Assembly (NCBI GenBank): GCA_033297075.1
Contig: MU858061.1
Span: 62,001 to 126,000, forward strand
DNA: 64,000 nt
Direction: 5' to 3'
Source of the DNA: Rhypophila decipiens
Taxonomy: Eukaryota > Ascomycota > Sordariomycetes > Sordariales > Naviculisporaceae
Shown here: piece by piece, positions 1 through 12,267 of the stretch
Layout: every line of letters begins with the position of its first letter
Numbering within the stretch: position 1 is the stretch's first letter
Made by a program: the position numbers and the translations under genes
The notes under the pieces: model-generated
Told to the model about the DNA's origin: nothing
Seen by the model: only the letters and a program-made list of their open reading frames with translations
Databases searched by the model: none

Positions 1-241
1 GCGAGGGAACCAATGAGGAAGCCAGCAAGATCAGCCAGGAGCAGCAGAAGGAGACCAAGAAGACTGGCCTCGAGGTATGTCATTTCGCGTCCAAGATTGA
101 AATATCGCAAGCATACTAATTAGACGGTTCCTTACACAGAACCTGACATCAAACCCCAAGGGTGTTCTCGACGACGAAGTCACCAAGAAGTTCGCCAAAA
201 ACACAAAGATGGACTCGGAGTCAAAATCAGATTCGAACTAG
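1..241 (+). CDS. 3' end of an unrecognised gene (partial)
   Basis: Two exon pieces are visible: 1-74 and 140-241, joined over an intron at 75-139 with a GTATGT donor, a TACTAAT-type branch site near 113 and a CACAG acceptor. The frame reads EGTNEEASKISQEQQ and continues after the intron with NLTSNPKGVLDDE to a TAG at 239-241. The visible 57 residues are hydrophilic, rich in Lys, Glu and Ser, with no membrane segment. The 5' part lies outside the window. I do not recognise the family. The splice signals and the continuous frame across the intron support a real gene. Confidence 0.6.
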
Positions 242-1154
242 GATACGGACGATGGGAAACACTGCTGCGAAGGGAATCCTGCACAGCTCTAGGCGTTTTG
301 GGATGGACACTACATGACATGGTTTAATGAAGGCCTATTGCAATGAGTGATGATTACCTCGATACGAATTGAATTATCTTGACGCATCTGTTGATTGATA
401 TCGTGAATGCCCCTGTGTTCTGATACCGCTGTATCCGTAATGTAAAGTACCGGGACAATATTACAGGGGTTTACAGGTGCAAGCCTTATCCGTACTACGT
501 CATGTTCAACTCCAAGGCCCCGAGAAAATAAACTATATGCAAAATTTGCAAAACGATTTCAATGGCCATTCCGTAAAATTGGTAACAACCACAGGACATG
601 AATTTACGCATAATTATCGCCTCCTTTCGGCTCCTCTCACATGCCAACCCGTGAACAGGTTGGAGAGAGACAGCGAGGCTCGATGACGAAACCGGCGCAG
701 TAAAGCCACATTCAAAGACCCCTGTAAATAATCTGCCAAGCAGGGCCTCTTTTAGCCGTCTGCACATGTCAAACCCGCTGAATGGCCAAGGCGCACAGCC
801 ACAGCCATCAGCTGATGACGACATGTCCCTCAGTTGTGCAGTTGGTTGCCCCTCCTTGAGACACAGAGAGGGGTGGATATCATGCTGTTCTCTGCTTCCC
901 CCTGCCAGCTACGTATTCAACAGAAAACGGCCACGCGTCTAGAAAAACCGAAACCCGTCGACCGCTTTGGAACATCACGCCAGCCGGCTACTACTTAAAA
1001 TCTTTCCAACTCTCTCACCGAAATCTTCCTTTCAACTATTCTTGAACCATCACCAAATACCCAACCTTTCATACATCAAATAAATACTCCCTACACATCA
1101 AGATACCCCTCAACTCAACCCCCCTCAATTCAAACCAGACACAAATCAAGCAAA
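242..1154. other. intergenic / UTR stretch
   Basis: The stretch lies between two plus-strand genes. It should hold the 3' UTR of the first gene and the promoter and leader of the RRM gene. From about 1000 to 1154 it becomes rich in C, T and A, as is usual for leaders of filamentous fungi. Short open frames on both strands at 477-824 show no family resemblance. No RNA gene was seen. Confidence 0.5.
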
Positions 1155-2042
1155 ATGACTGCCACGGTACACGTCAAGAACATCGCAGCCAAGACTGACG
1201 ACAAGGAAGTCAAGGACTTCTTCAGCTTCTGGTACGTTGCTCTCAACCAGTTTTCCCTTCCTCCCAATCAGGTTCGAGACTAACTCCAATCTCTCTCCAG
1301 CGGCAAAATCACATCCATCGACGTCCAACCCGAGGGCACATCAGATCTCAAGACGGCCACCGTGACGTTTGAGAAGGAGTCCGCCGCTAAGACGGCCCTC
1401 CTCCTCAACCACACCCTTCTCAGCGACAATGAGATCATCGTAACGTCTGACGCCACACTCGACTCTGACCACTCCCCCAAGGCCAACGCCGACCGGGACA
1501 CCGACGAGATCACGCAAGAAGAAAAGCCTCGCTCCCGCATTCTCGCCGAGGTCCTCGCCAACGGGTACCTCGTGGCCGACACGTCCCTCAAAACCGCCAT
1601 CGCCCTCGACGAGAAGCACGGCGTCTCTGCTCGCTTCCTCTCCACGCTCGAGAACCTCGACCAGAAGTACCACGCTACCGACCGCGCCAAGGCCACCGAC
1701 CAGTCCTACGGCATCACCAACCGCGCATACTCCCTGCTCCATGGACTGAGCTCGTACTTTGAAAAGGCAACAAACACACCTACCGGACACAAGATTGCCA
1801 ACTTCTACACGGCAAGCGCCAAGCAGGTGGAGGATATTCACAATGAGGCCAAGAGGCTTGCCGAGTTGAAGAAGGAGGAGGCCGGCGGCAGCGCCTACAA
1901 GGCTGTAGGTTTGGATAAGGTCTTTGGCCCCGAGAAGACTACCCCCGCTGAGGGGACGTCCGGCGGTGCCGCGGCTCCTTCTACCACCACCACGGGAGAT
2001 GTTCAGCAGCCTACTACCCCTGCTGACGTTCCCAAGGTCTAA
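1155..2042 (+). CDS. vip1: RRM-domain RNA-binding protein, Vip1-like
   Basis: The model has two exons, 1155-1231 and 1301-2042. The intron at 1232-1300 has a GTACGT donor, a GACTAAC branch site and a CCAG acceptor, and splits a Cys codon. The product is 272 residues. Residues about 4-80 form one RNA-recognition motif: VHVKNIAAKT is the first strand (RNP2) and ATVTFEKESAAKTALLL fits RNP1 and the following helix. The rest is an Ala/Lys-rich helical region with a Pro/Thr-rich tail. The layout matches fungal Vip1-type proteins, known as small RRM proteins of poorly defined role (fission yeast Vip1). The start is the first ATG after a long C/A-rich leader and places the RRM at the very N-terminus, as in the family. 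The family call is good; the function is inferred. Confidence 0.85.
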
Positions 2043-3246
2043 GGGACTTGGTACTCTTCGCTTTTGGGGAGGACTTCATGACGGGTCAGTGTTGTGGCAT
2101 AGGTCCGGGATGTCCTCTCCTGGTTGCAGACTGCCTTACCAATAGGCCAGAGTCGAGGAATGGAATAAGGATGAAATACCCTGTTCTTTGGTTTTTTTCT
2201 TCCCCCTAGCTGTAATTCCCCTGTCGAGTTTGAGTTTTCGCTTTTTGCTGTGCTGTTCACATCACGGGATGGAGTTGCAGAATGCGTGCTCGCTGGCCAA
2301 GACGAAAGGATGTCTTGTGATGACACGGTTGGGATGGGACTGGTAGTCGGGTTTCCCTTTTCTACAAAGCAGCATTGCTATGACGGGCTTTCATGAGGTG
2401 GACTATTATATACCTTGATTAGCTTTATGAAATTATTTGATCCATTCCTTTCCTTTGCTTGTGAATAATTTGCCGGTGTACTTGATGTTGTGAACTGGGT
2501 TGTCCTTCCGCTCACCCTTGAAGCAAGTGATGGAACTCGCATATGAACAGATTCTCTCAACAACAAGGGGACTCGTCCAGCTTTTATGGTTCGTTTGACT
2601 ATGTCCCGTTGGTCCCGGTATTCTAGTGACCTGTTTGGTAAGAAGGAACAAAAAGGCATCGTTGTTAAAAGATCGTCCTGATATTGCAGCCCTAGATGAT
2701 CCATGATCATCTGAAAGGAAATCTTTAAAAGTCACTACCTAAGGTACGAAGCAACATCCTTTGTAAGACCAGCGAGCAAGAGATTTGGGTCCCCACACAT
2801 TCAGTGCGACGGAGGCAGCACGTTCAAGCCAAGTAATACACTTCTATACGTCTCCTCGTCGCTGATGAATTTATGTCATGTCTTCCTTCCATCGTATGGC
2901 TGCAATGCCATCTTAATAGAAGACAGATTCAGTGTCGACAACATTCTTGCCTTTCCGGGTAGCTGGTACGAGAATAAGAAACTCAATAATCCGCGGATCT
3001 TACTATGTCCTAGAAGCCCCTTTCATATCTAGTTTCGTTTGCAACAAAACAGTAATGAAGCTAAGTGTATAAAGAAAAAAACGAAACTAAAATTCGAATA
3101 AAGTAGCAAAAGTTCAGGGCACCCGAAGGTGCCCCTATGAAAAGACTCTTCGGCGTCTTTTACCCCGGGGATCAAGCTCGGAAATGAATCCGATAACCCC
3201 GGGTTACTCTCGAAAGCATCGCAGCTGCTTGGCAGCCCGGTTGGGC

Positions 3247-3267
3247 GGGGGGGGGGGGGGGGGGGGG
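3247..3267. repeat. poly-G run, 21 bases
   Basis: There are 21 consecutive G on the plus strand, interrupted only by a C upstream at 3246. Such tracts recur in this window (18594-18616, 20432-20447, 47502-47520, 55058-55069). Confidence 0.9.
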
Positions 3268-3300
3268 TGGCGACTTAATTATAATTTTTTTTAAATGGGG

Positions 3301-3420
3301 GGGAACGGGGTTCGAGTCGTGATTCGAACCTACGAGCTCTCGGTAAGCTCCAACCGGCGGGAGAGGGGGCGGCAGGGCAGCGAGGGGCAGGGCAGGTTAA
3401 CTAACCACTCGGCGAACCAT
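3301..3420 (-). pseudogene. tRNA-like relic on the minus strand
   Basis: Read on the minus strand from about 3420, the sequence has GCCGAGTGGTTAG, which fits an A box of the Ser/Leu tRNA type. About 75 bases later comes GGTTCGAATC, a perfect B box. GGTTCG at the start and CGAACC at the end could pair as a stem. However, the D stem and T stem do not pair properly in the standard register, the space between the boxes is GC-rich and repetitive, and no TTTT terminator follows on that strand. I take it as a decayed or rearranged tRNA gene, not a working one. Confidence 0.3.
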
Positions 3421-6400
3421 TTGTCCGGATGGCTGGTCTCTGATTCCCCTCGCTGTTGAAATGTTGTTCGGATTTTTAGGTTAATAAAGGGCTTGGCCAA
3501 CGGGTGATGATGGGACGAAGTTGTGAATTGTTCGGTTCAGTGTGAACGGTGAGCGGTGAGAGATTAATGACCATGACCTACTATGTGAGAATTGTGTGTT
3601 TGGGTTGGAATAGGGGGGGAAATTAGGACATACGAATGTTGAGGTCGGGAAATTTTCTAGATCTCGATCTGCTGTTACACGTACATATTCCGTATCTAGG
3701 AAGATCCTGTTCTTGCTATCCTCTTATGATGTTGTTATCTGCCCGGTATTGTGATCATAAGGTTCAACTTACTTGCCTCTTTCAGGTACCTATTTACCAT
3801 CTCAATTCCTGCAGCTGCCGCGAGTGAATACGTACCTTGCCATGTTCTTCTCTCAGTCTTTTTGTTACTCCCGGCAGTCCGATGGGATGCTAGAAATTGG
3901 TTACAGTATTGATGTCGTGATCGATGTGGGTTGCTTTGCCATGCTCTCCTATGCTCCGGCTCATCTTTGCCCCTCAACATGTCCTACAAAACTCATCCTT
4001 ACGCCGCAAGCAGACGGAAGGATATCCTTCTGTGGCTACAAGAACGAGTTATTTTCTAGATGCACATACATGTACAACATCTCTCTCTCTCTCTCATTCT
4101 CCGTGTGTGGGTGTTTGTGGAACAAGTGGTTTCATTCTGTTCTCCTGGAAATTGCCAAGTTTTTTGACAGAAAGCTTGTCTAGTTACACTGAGACACCAT
4201 CCGTCGGTGAGAAATATTAGAGATCTCACCCTCCCGCACTGTGGTGGTATTTATTGAAACAGCCATGCGGTGTGTGATGTGTGTGGTATCGTGCAAGGTT
4301 ACGTACAACTTAAGTAGGCAAGGTACCTGAAAGAGCGGCGAGTGGGAAAAGATCGGAATCACGGAAGTGAAGCACAACCTCACAAGAGACACAAACCATG
4401 GCCCTTCTTTCACCTAGATGCTTCCCTTGTTATGAGCCTTATCCCGATGTCTCACTCTGCTTCCTTTACCCCTGACAAGAAGCGGTAGGCTGTATCATGG
4501 CAGGGTAGTGAGTCCGGTACAATACGAGATATCAGATGTGAGGTATGTAGTACATTTGGCTGTGCCACTTGCCGAATGTCGAAATGGAGCGCCAGATGAG
4601 TGACGGTCGTCGGCTCTTCCCAAGGCCCCAGCTGCCATGCTGCTTACGGGAGGAGCCGGCTCGGCGCAGGTTAGTACTACCGAGCCGTCCGGGTCTTTCT
4701 TCTAGGACGTCTCCAGACGACTTATCCTTTCTGGACACTGGCCACATCCAAGAAAAATAAAAATAAACGAGACATGGGTGTTGATCGACTTTCTTGTTTC
4801 CTCTTGGCAGGGCCAGCCAGGCCGGGAGATCATCCCGGGGTATGGAGAGCAGGATTGCCCGTCTTATCCATGCCGTCCAACGTCCAGGTGTGGATATTCG
4901 GGCACGGTCTGCCAGATTGATGGCCTGCTATGTAAGGCCGGGGTCGTATACATCGAGATGGTGGCCCGGAGCAGCGTGATGCTATAGACTCAAGCTGGAG
5001 AGAGGCGGTCTGAAAGTGAAGTGAGCAAGTTTCAGCTCTCAGTCACACATGCCCAATTCCTTGTGTGCGAAAGTGAGGTTATATCTGCATCTGGCGGCTT
5101 GTGCCGGTGTTGATCAACAAGGTCCTTCCCATTTACCCCTGAGAGCCCTGACTGTGAGTGGTGGGAGCGGATGGCGGCATCCGATCTGATCTATGCTACT
5201 GTAAGTAAAAAGGAGCAGCGGGACGGACCGTCTAAGTACTTTTTCCCTTTTGAGATATGATGAACCACGTCTGACCATCAACGAGCTTTGTTTCAATATC
5301 TCCACTGTGTGACTTAATAACTGGAAAATGTCCTCACGAGCTTGATGGGACAAAACGTGCTCATTTTGCGCCGGGAATAACAGTCTTGATAAATGTGTGA
5401 CAAACTGAGAACTGCTCACCTGCCTATCGGGGCATGAGCTTTCTGATGCTTCATAAGGCCGGGACGTACAGTTTTGCTCCGGCTTCTGTATATTCTTATC
5501 AGTGATGATGCACTTTGGTGTTGCAGCCATGGTTTCGTCGTGCTTCGTGTTGTAGGCCGTAGACCCCTAGTCGTCCCGAGATGGAAGGTTCGGTTCGGCG
5601 GATGTCGGGGCGTGGATCGGCAGATGTGCCAATTTATGGGGATTGTGCCTGGGGAACGTCCGTCCCGCTCCGAGTTCGAGGCGGGGCCTTAGCCGAAAAA
5701 GTGTGAGGGGGGAAAGCAATTACGGGATACCGGGCGGCTGTTGACGGAGGCAGCCAAGCCGCGGCGGATAGTCTATCATTATCGTACATCTGGAGGGATG
5801 TGTTAAAATCCGTGATACTGATAACAATTATTGCTGATGTCGCAACTTGCATCACACCCCGTAAGGAAGAAACCGGAACGAATGTAAGGTTCAGGCACAC
5901 AAGGAACCGTAGTTGGTCAACTGGGGTTGCACTTACAGGTGGAGAAAGATCCGAAAAAGAAGGAGCTTCCATTTTTCTTTCTGGTCTTCTCTAGACTAGA
6001 CCTCGTCTGGGCCGTCTGGCTGACAAGGTCAACCGTGGACTTTCCCGAGTTTTTCGTTTCGTTTGCCGGTTGCCCCGGCTCTCCGATCCCCCATACCCGA
6101 ATGGAGAACTCAAGCTGTTCCCGTGATCTCCGTCACGCAAAATTAGGAATGGAGCTGGCGGGATTGGTGGGAGAGTATGGGGAAGATACGGGGATTCTGG
6201 AGTTGGCGGTGGACACCGTTTTGCGGAGGACGGTGGATAGGAACGGATCTACGGAGCAAGGACGACGGAAGGCTCGCGGTTCGCCGGAGGCAGGAACCAG
6301 GAGATGGAGAAATTTGAAACCTCTGCAACTCGATACTGCACAATCGAGACAGGATTCCTTGGCCCGCATGGCAATTGTCAGAATGGCAGCCTTGGCGAAT

Positions 6401-8981
6401 TCCCGGGCTGCCAATATGATTAATGACATGCATCACGATAAGTGAAAAAGCTGTTTAAGTGACCATTCAGGGGCTGATGGCGAGGTTCGTGTTTTCCCAA
6501 GTTCTAGGCGGTGTCACATATCAGAATATGCACTGGTCTCGAGCTTGCAGCCAGGCCCAATCAATTGGAAAGATATCCGTAAATTTGATAATGAATTACA
6601 TGGACCGTATGCCAAAAGTAATCCCAAAACTCTCGTCAACAGTCCATATCTCCTTTTTAGTGTTGGACTCTCCTATTTTTCGTCATTTTGCAACTCTGAT
6701 GTCCTCGTGACCCATTTCCAAGTTTGACGCTTGTACCTGCCCAAAGTTGCTGGTGTGATTCGTCGCCTTGTTTGGGGAAGACCAGTTGGAGACCCTTTTT
6801 GGCCAGGAGAAAACACAACTGATCACATGCTCACAATGCCTGGGTTTTCAGCTGGGCGGTCAAGGAAAGGTGAAGTCACGATGCTGACCATTTACGTAAA
6901 GATCCTAGCGCCAGTCATGTTGTTCCTTTTCCCCAGAAAACTGGTCAACTTCAAAATTGTCCCAAATCGTGATCGATCCCGGGTTTTTCCTTCTTTTCTT
7001 TTTCTTGTACTTTCCCTTTCGGGTTTAGATTTCCCGCTGTTTCCCCAGATCTGGGTTCCGCAAGCCCATTTTCACTTTTTGTCCCTGGCAAAGTTCAGCC
7101 CCATATTTTGGTCAGTGCGTCTCTTGTGTCGCTCTCCAAAAAATCCGAATGAACAGGGGGTCTTTGATGGTGCAGGACCGAGGTCGGGCAATATCGGGAT
7201 ATGAATTTCATGGAAGATCCTGCAGAGGAAAGAGTCGGAACCGGCTTCGACCTATGACGGAATGCGGTCGGCAAAGATTTGTGGGGCCCCGGGGGTACCA
7301 CCGCAGTGGGGCTTACCAGGCTGTGCAGGCGGAGCCAGAGGGCAGAGGGGCAGGCTGGAGTTTTGGAGGGGCATCTTATTTTCGGGGCAAAGTGCCTGCC
7401 TGATGAGGGAAGTCGTTTTCAAGATCGGATTTGAATTTTTCATTGCTTTAATTTGCTTAATTTGGTGATGGTCAGAAAAGGCTCGGCACTTCACTCTTTG
7501 ATTTCGATAGTTATTAGTGGTGGTGCTGGGTGAACAACATTCATCATCTGGATTCTGGGAGGAACAAGTCGGTTGGCGGGGTCAAGGACAAAGTTTCCAT
7601 CATCATCGACACCCAAGCAACGCTTCTACGTCCACATCAAGTTAGTGCAAACTACAACACGTTGGGACCCGTCGATCTCTGCGGTCCAAGTTTTCTCGAG
7701 GTCTTGATCTTTTCATCATCGTTGCGGGGTAGACTTTTTGCTTCAAATTTGTGTGAAGAACAGAAACCGGGAGAGCCAGTTCGCCAAGGCTCTGGGCATT
7801 TCCCAAGCCCCAGGATAATGGAGAGACACAAAATCAAACACGATTTTTGACCAAAACCTGTCGTGCAGGACAAATACGGATGCAGTTATGACTTTTGTGG
7901 CAACGGAACGGCATGCCATGTTGACATTGACAATCTCGACATGTCTTGGCAAACCCACAGTGCAGTCATTGCCATCCACTGAGGACTCACAACATGGCCA
8001 CGATAGTGATGATATTGTGTGCATGATGGTGTTTTTCGTCCAATCCAGAGTACAAGCATGCTGGAAGCAAATCTAGGCCCTTCCCTTTACCGTCTAGGGG
8101 CCCCTGAGGCGCCCCATCAGCCCTGCAGGCTCGTGACAAGACGGGAGGAGGGAGCGGCAACGTACCGGGCACTGCACGAGTAGCCGAGGAGGGTACATCT
8201 GACACAGCTCTGTTCAAATTGGGTTTACTGGTGCGTTGGTTCCATGACACTTTGATGCCGTAAGTTCGTAATAGCGTTCGGCTGGTAGTCATGTGAGCAT
8301 GGCCACGCGCTGAGCCTCGTTTTTCTTTGGGCCAGTTTATTTCTTTTTAGCTGACAAGACCGAGGAGAGCCAGCGCCATTACGAATGTACAGTGAGTGAC
8401 TGGAATTTGGATGGATGGATTCGATCAAAGGAACCGATCCGGGGCGGCACGAACTGAAACCAACGCTCTTTTCGGCCCCTCGTACTGTGTGTGTCACTGT
8501 GCCTTTTCCCAAATCGAAATATTGCAGACGTATTATTGGGCCCTGAGCAATTGGCAAAAATAAACCACATCCGTCTCACATTGCTTACACATGGATGCAG
8601 GTTGTGCCTGGTCGACTTTCAGAGCCAACATTGTATCTTTTTGAGGCAATCCTCAAAACTGTTTAGAGCCTGAATGTTTTTCTTTCTACTGTCGTCTTGT
8701 TGGTGGCTGCTGAAGGTGGCGGGAGCGGGAGCCGAAAAAAAGAAGCCAAGATAAAAGAATACACACTGTGTACATACTGTGCCTCTCCGGATTCCCAGAG
8801 TCGTTCACCGTCGTCAGTTCCCGTCGGAAAGGGTTGACAGGGGTGGTATAAGAGATGACCGGGGTGTGTTAACGCCTGCTCCGGAAACAATTCGTGGTCC
8901 CTTGTTTGGCCAGCCTACGGATCTGAACCGAAAAGAGGCCCTCACAAAGTCACTTTCGGGTCACCATGTACCAACATGCCA

Positions 8982-8994
8982 CCGCTTGCACCCG
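8982..8994 (+). promoter_or_regulatory. CCG-N7-CCG motif upstream of PEP carboxykinase
   Basis: CCG at 8982-8984 and CCG at 8992-8994 are separated by exactly seven bases, about 580 bp upstream of the acu-6 start codon. Direct CCG repeats with this spacing are the described recognition pattern of the gluconeogenic zinc-cluster activators AcuK and AcuM in Aspergillus. An overlapping inverted CGG-N7-CCG follows at 8993-9005. Only six bases are fixed in each pattern, so chance occurrence in a long upstream region is quite possible. The gene context makes it worth noting. Confidence 0.4.
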
Positions 8995-9575
8995 GCCTCG
9001 TTCCGGGCTGGTCAGGTTCCAGGAGAGCTCCAACGCCAGCTTGGCATGGATGGGATAGACACTGATGGACGCTGCCAAAGACGACGAAGACGTCACAAAC
9101 CCAAGCAAGTAACCAGTAACAATGTGTCCTATTCAACATCCAAAAACGTTACCGGCGTTTCGATAAAATCCCCCAGCTCATCCTCGGGATCCTCTTTTCC
9201 TCCTCTCCTCCTTTTTCCTTCCTCTTGTTCATCCCGAGTAGAACTGCTACACGTGTAAAATTACCTTGTCAGAGTCAAGACAACAACACCCGAACTATCT
9301 TGCCTTGCTCCTGCTTTCCCCATTCTTATCCATCTGCAAGACCCATCAACCCTGCACAGAGTGGATTTAGCTCTCGAAAAGTCAAATCCACCTGGTCTCG
9401 TCTACCCGCATCTTTGCCCAAGCTGCATACCCCTTGCTCTTTGCCGTTTCCACGACGGCATCCCCTGTCGACGAACAATCCCAACGCTAGCCGCATTGTC
9501 TGCATTGTCCGCCCTGGCCGTTTTGCTCCTCAAACACATCGTTAAAGGATCTTTTCGAAAACATTTATAAGAACC

Positions 9576-12267
9576 ATGAAGGACCCCGTTGCTAGAACTG
9601 CTTCTCCCTACACCGATCCAAACATCAAGGGCCCTCGCTCACAACAACTCTCCGGACAACACTCTTCGTTAGCTAAAAACAGTGAGTCGACATCCTTCCC
9701 TTGTCCTCTTCAGCTTGACGTCGTCAATTTTTACTGACTCTGCCGTCTCTAGTGCTCGTCTCAACAGTCAACAAGACCAACCTCCACCCTGGTGGTATTG
9801 TGTGAGTTCCAGCCCTTTCCGAGCAACCGAAACTTTGGAATATAGAGTTCTGACCCTCGGCTTCTCTACTTTAGACCCCAGGTCGAGCACACCGAGCTCG
9901 AGGAGGAGCTCCACGAGAAGGCCCACCTCGACTATGACCGTGTAGCAATTGTGAGTCGACTCCTGTCTTTTTTATTGCCACCAAGGACAGAAGCTGACTT
10001 GAAATTGTTATAGATTGCCAACCCTTCGGTTGCTGCCCTCTACGAGGATGCCCTTGTTTACGAGCAGGGTACCGCCATCACCTCCAGCGGTGCGCTCAGC
10101 GCCTACTCTGGCAAGAAGACTGGACGTTCGCCTCTAGACAAGCGTGTCGTCAAGGAGCCCTCATCTGAAAACGACATCTGGTGGGGACCCGTCAACAAGC
10201 CCATGACTCCCGAGGTTAGTACCATCTTTTCCCGCCGGCTGTTCCTGATTTCTGGACGGCTTTGTCAGCTTTTCTTTTTCACAACTTTTTGCTTCTTTCT
10301 TTTCCGTTGTTGCCCGACCCGTTAGCATTCTTCCTCCACACAAACACTACCCGCATGGCGCATATACTTGTTGTTGTGTCCGCCGCACATCATCACTCTA
10401 TCCAAGGACCCAGTGCACATCACCCCATCCGTCCGCCCGAAGGCAGCGTCTAGACCCGTCTGCACGGCGTCACGAACACATGCGCCGAGCAGCTAAGCTG
10501 CTTAGAGCCGAATCAATTGGCTTTGCCGGACGTCATCGTTCTTGGGGCAATCGACGCCAATGTTGGTGATTGACCATCATGGACTGTTGATGTCTTGACA
10601 TCGTCATCCTGATGGGCCTGGTGGGACATGATGACCTTTTCCCCCTATTTCGCACCCCTGTCGCTTTCGTCATACCTTGCAACGGCGTTGCATCCCCCTC
10701 GTCCCAAGCACTTCACATGCACCCCGCATCGCCGAACTGCCGATTGGGGTACCGGATGCGGGATGGCACTCTCCAAACCTCCAAACTCTGGATGGAGCCT
10801 GCATGAATCAGTTGGGCCCGGGAGAGATGCCCGGGCAGGGAGACCCCCGCACCGTCATGATTACCCCTATTCGCATTTGTTTGTTTACAGAAAGAGAGCA
10901 TCGCACTAACAGCAACACAACAGGTCTGGAAAATCAACCGTGAACGTGCTGTCGACTACCTCAACACCAGGAATCGCATCTACGTCGTCGACGGCTACGC
11001 AGGATGGGACGAGAAGTACCGCATCAAGGTGCGCGTCGTGTGCGCCCGCGCCTACCACGCCCTCTTCATGCGCAACATGCTTATCCGCCCTCCCCGTGAG
11101 GAGCTCGAGCACTTCCACCCCGACTACACCATCTACAACGCCGGCTCTTTCCCCGCCAACCGCTACACCGAGGGCATGACCTCGGGTACCTCGGTCGCTA
11201 TCAACTTCGCCGAGAAGGAGATGGTCATCCTCGGTACCGAGTACGCCGGCGAGATGAAGAAGGGCATCTTCACCGTCATGTTCTACGAGGGCCCCGTCAA
11301 GCACAACATCCTGACGCTCCACTCGTCGGCCAACGAGGGCAAGAACGGCGACGTCACCCTCTTCTTCGGCCTCTCGGGAACCGGCAAGACCACCCTCTCG
11401 GCCGACCACAACCGTGCCCTGATCGGCGACGACGAGCACGTCTGGTCCGACACTGGTGTCTTCAACATCGAGGGCGGCTGCTACGCCAAGACGATCGGCC
11501 TGTCGGCCGAGAAGGAGCCCGATATCTTTGGCGCCATCCGCTACGGATCCGTGCTCGAGAACGTCGTCTTCGACCAAGACACGCGCGAGGTCGACTACGA
11601 GGACGCGACTCTCACCGAGAACACGCGCTGCGCCTACCCCATCGAGTACATCCCCAACGCCAAGATCCCCTGCTTGTCGACGAACCACCCATCCAACATC
11701 ATCCTCCTCACCTGCGACGCCCGCGGTGTCTTGCCCCCCATCTCCAAGCTCAGCTCGGCCCAGACCATGTTCCACTTCATCTCGGGCTACACCTCCAAGA
11801 TGGCCGGAACCGAGGACGGCGTGACCGAGCCCCAAGCCACCTTCTCTTCCTGCTTCGCCCAGCCCTTCCTGGCCCTGCACCCCATGCGCTACGCCAAGAT
11901 GCTCGCCGACAAGATCGAGACGCACAATGCCAACGCCTGGCTCCTCAACACGGGCTGGGTCGGCGCCGGCCACGCACAGGGCGGCAAGCGCTGCCCGCTC
12001 AAGTACACCCGTGCCATCCTCGACGCCATCCACAGCGGCGAGCTCGCCAAGGTCGAGTACGAGAACTACGAGGTCTTCAACCTCCAGGTCCCCAAGACCT
12101 GCCCTGGCGTCCCGTCTGAGCTGCTCAACCCCAAGACGGCCTGGACCGCGGGCGCCGACTCGTTCGACACCGAGGTTCGCAAGCTTGGTGCGCTCTTTGT
12201 TGAGAACTTCAAGAAGTACGAGGACGAGGCGACTGAGGATGTCAAGGCTGCTGGTCCTGTTGTCTAA
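9576..12267 (+). CDS. acu-6: phosphoenolpyruvate carboxykinase (ATP)
   Basis: The enzyme converts oxaloacetate and ATP to phosphoenolpyruvate, CO2 and ADP, the first committed step of gluconeogenesis, in the cytosol. Five exons: 9576-9681, 9753-9801, 9875-9950, 10014-10214 and 10924-12267, with all phases fitting; the product is 591 residues. The last exon carries the P-loop GLSGTGKTT (about residues 293-301), the metal-binding [11 protein letters not shown] segment and the [10 protein letters not shown] motif, all diagnostic of ATP-type [15 protein letters not shown] near the end of exon 4 is the substrate-binding region. The short N-terminal extension before LHPGGIV matches other filamentous fungi. 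The fourth intron (10215-10923, 709 bp) is far longer than any other here. In Neurospora this gene is acu-6, induced by acetate; a possible AcuK/AcuM site lies upstream at 8982. Confidence 0.97.

Larger units (their letters stand above)
2043..9575. other. 7.5-kb stretch with no supported protein gene
   Basis: This is the longest gene-free stretch in the window. It contains the 3' UTR of the RRM gene and, at its right end, the promoter and leader of the PEP carboxykinase gene. Inside are a 21-base G run (3247-3267), a tRNA-like relic at 3301-3420, a short CT repeat near 4080-4097 and a CCG-N7-CCG site at 8982-8994. Open frames of 60-172 codons occur on both strands, but none shows a recognisable domain or extends sensibly across splice sites. 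Base composition looks like the neighbours, so there is no obvious AT-rich, RIP-mutated island. Non-coding transcripts cannot be excluded. Confidence 0.55.

Noticed and set aside
495..824. 109-codon minus-strand open frame
   Set aside because: It lies between two plus-strand genes, has no recognisable domain and overlaps an equally open plus frame.
5927..6445. 172-codon open frame in the large gene-free stretch
   Set aside because: It shows no domain, no consistent splice context and a composition like random sequence; an overlapping minus frame of similar length is equally open.
8779..9258. 159-codon open frame upstream of acu-6
   Set aside because: The translation is low-information, ends in Ser/Phe-rich leader-like sequence and lies in the promoter region.
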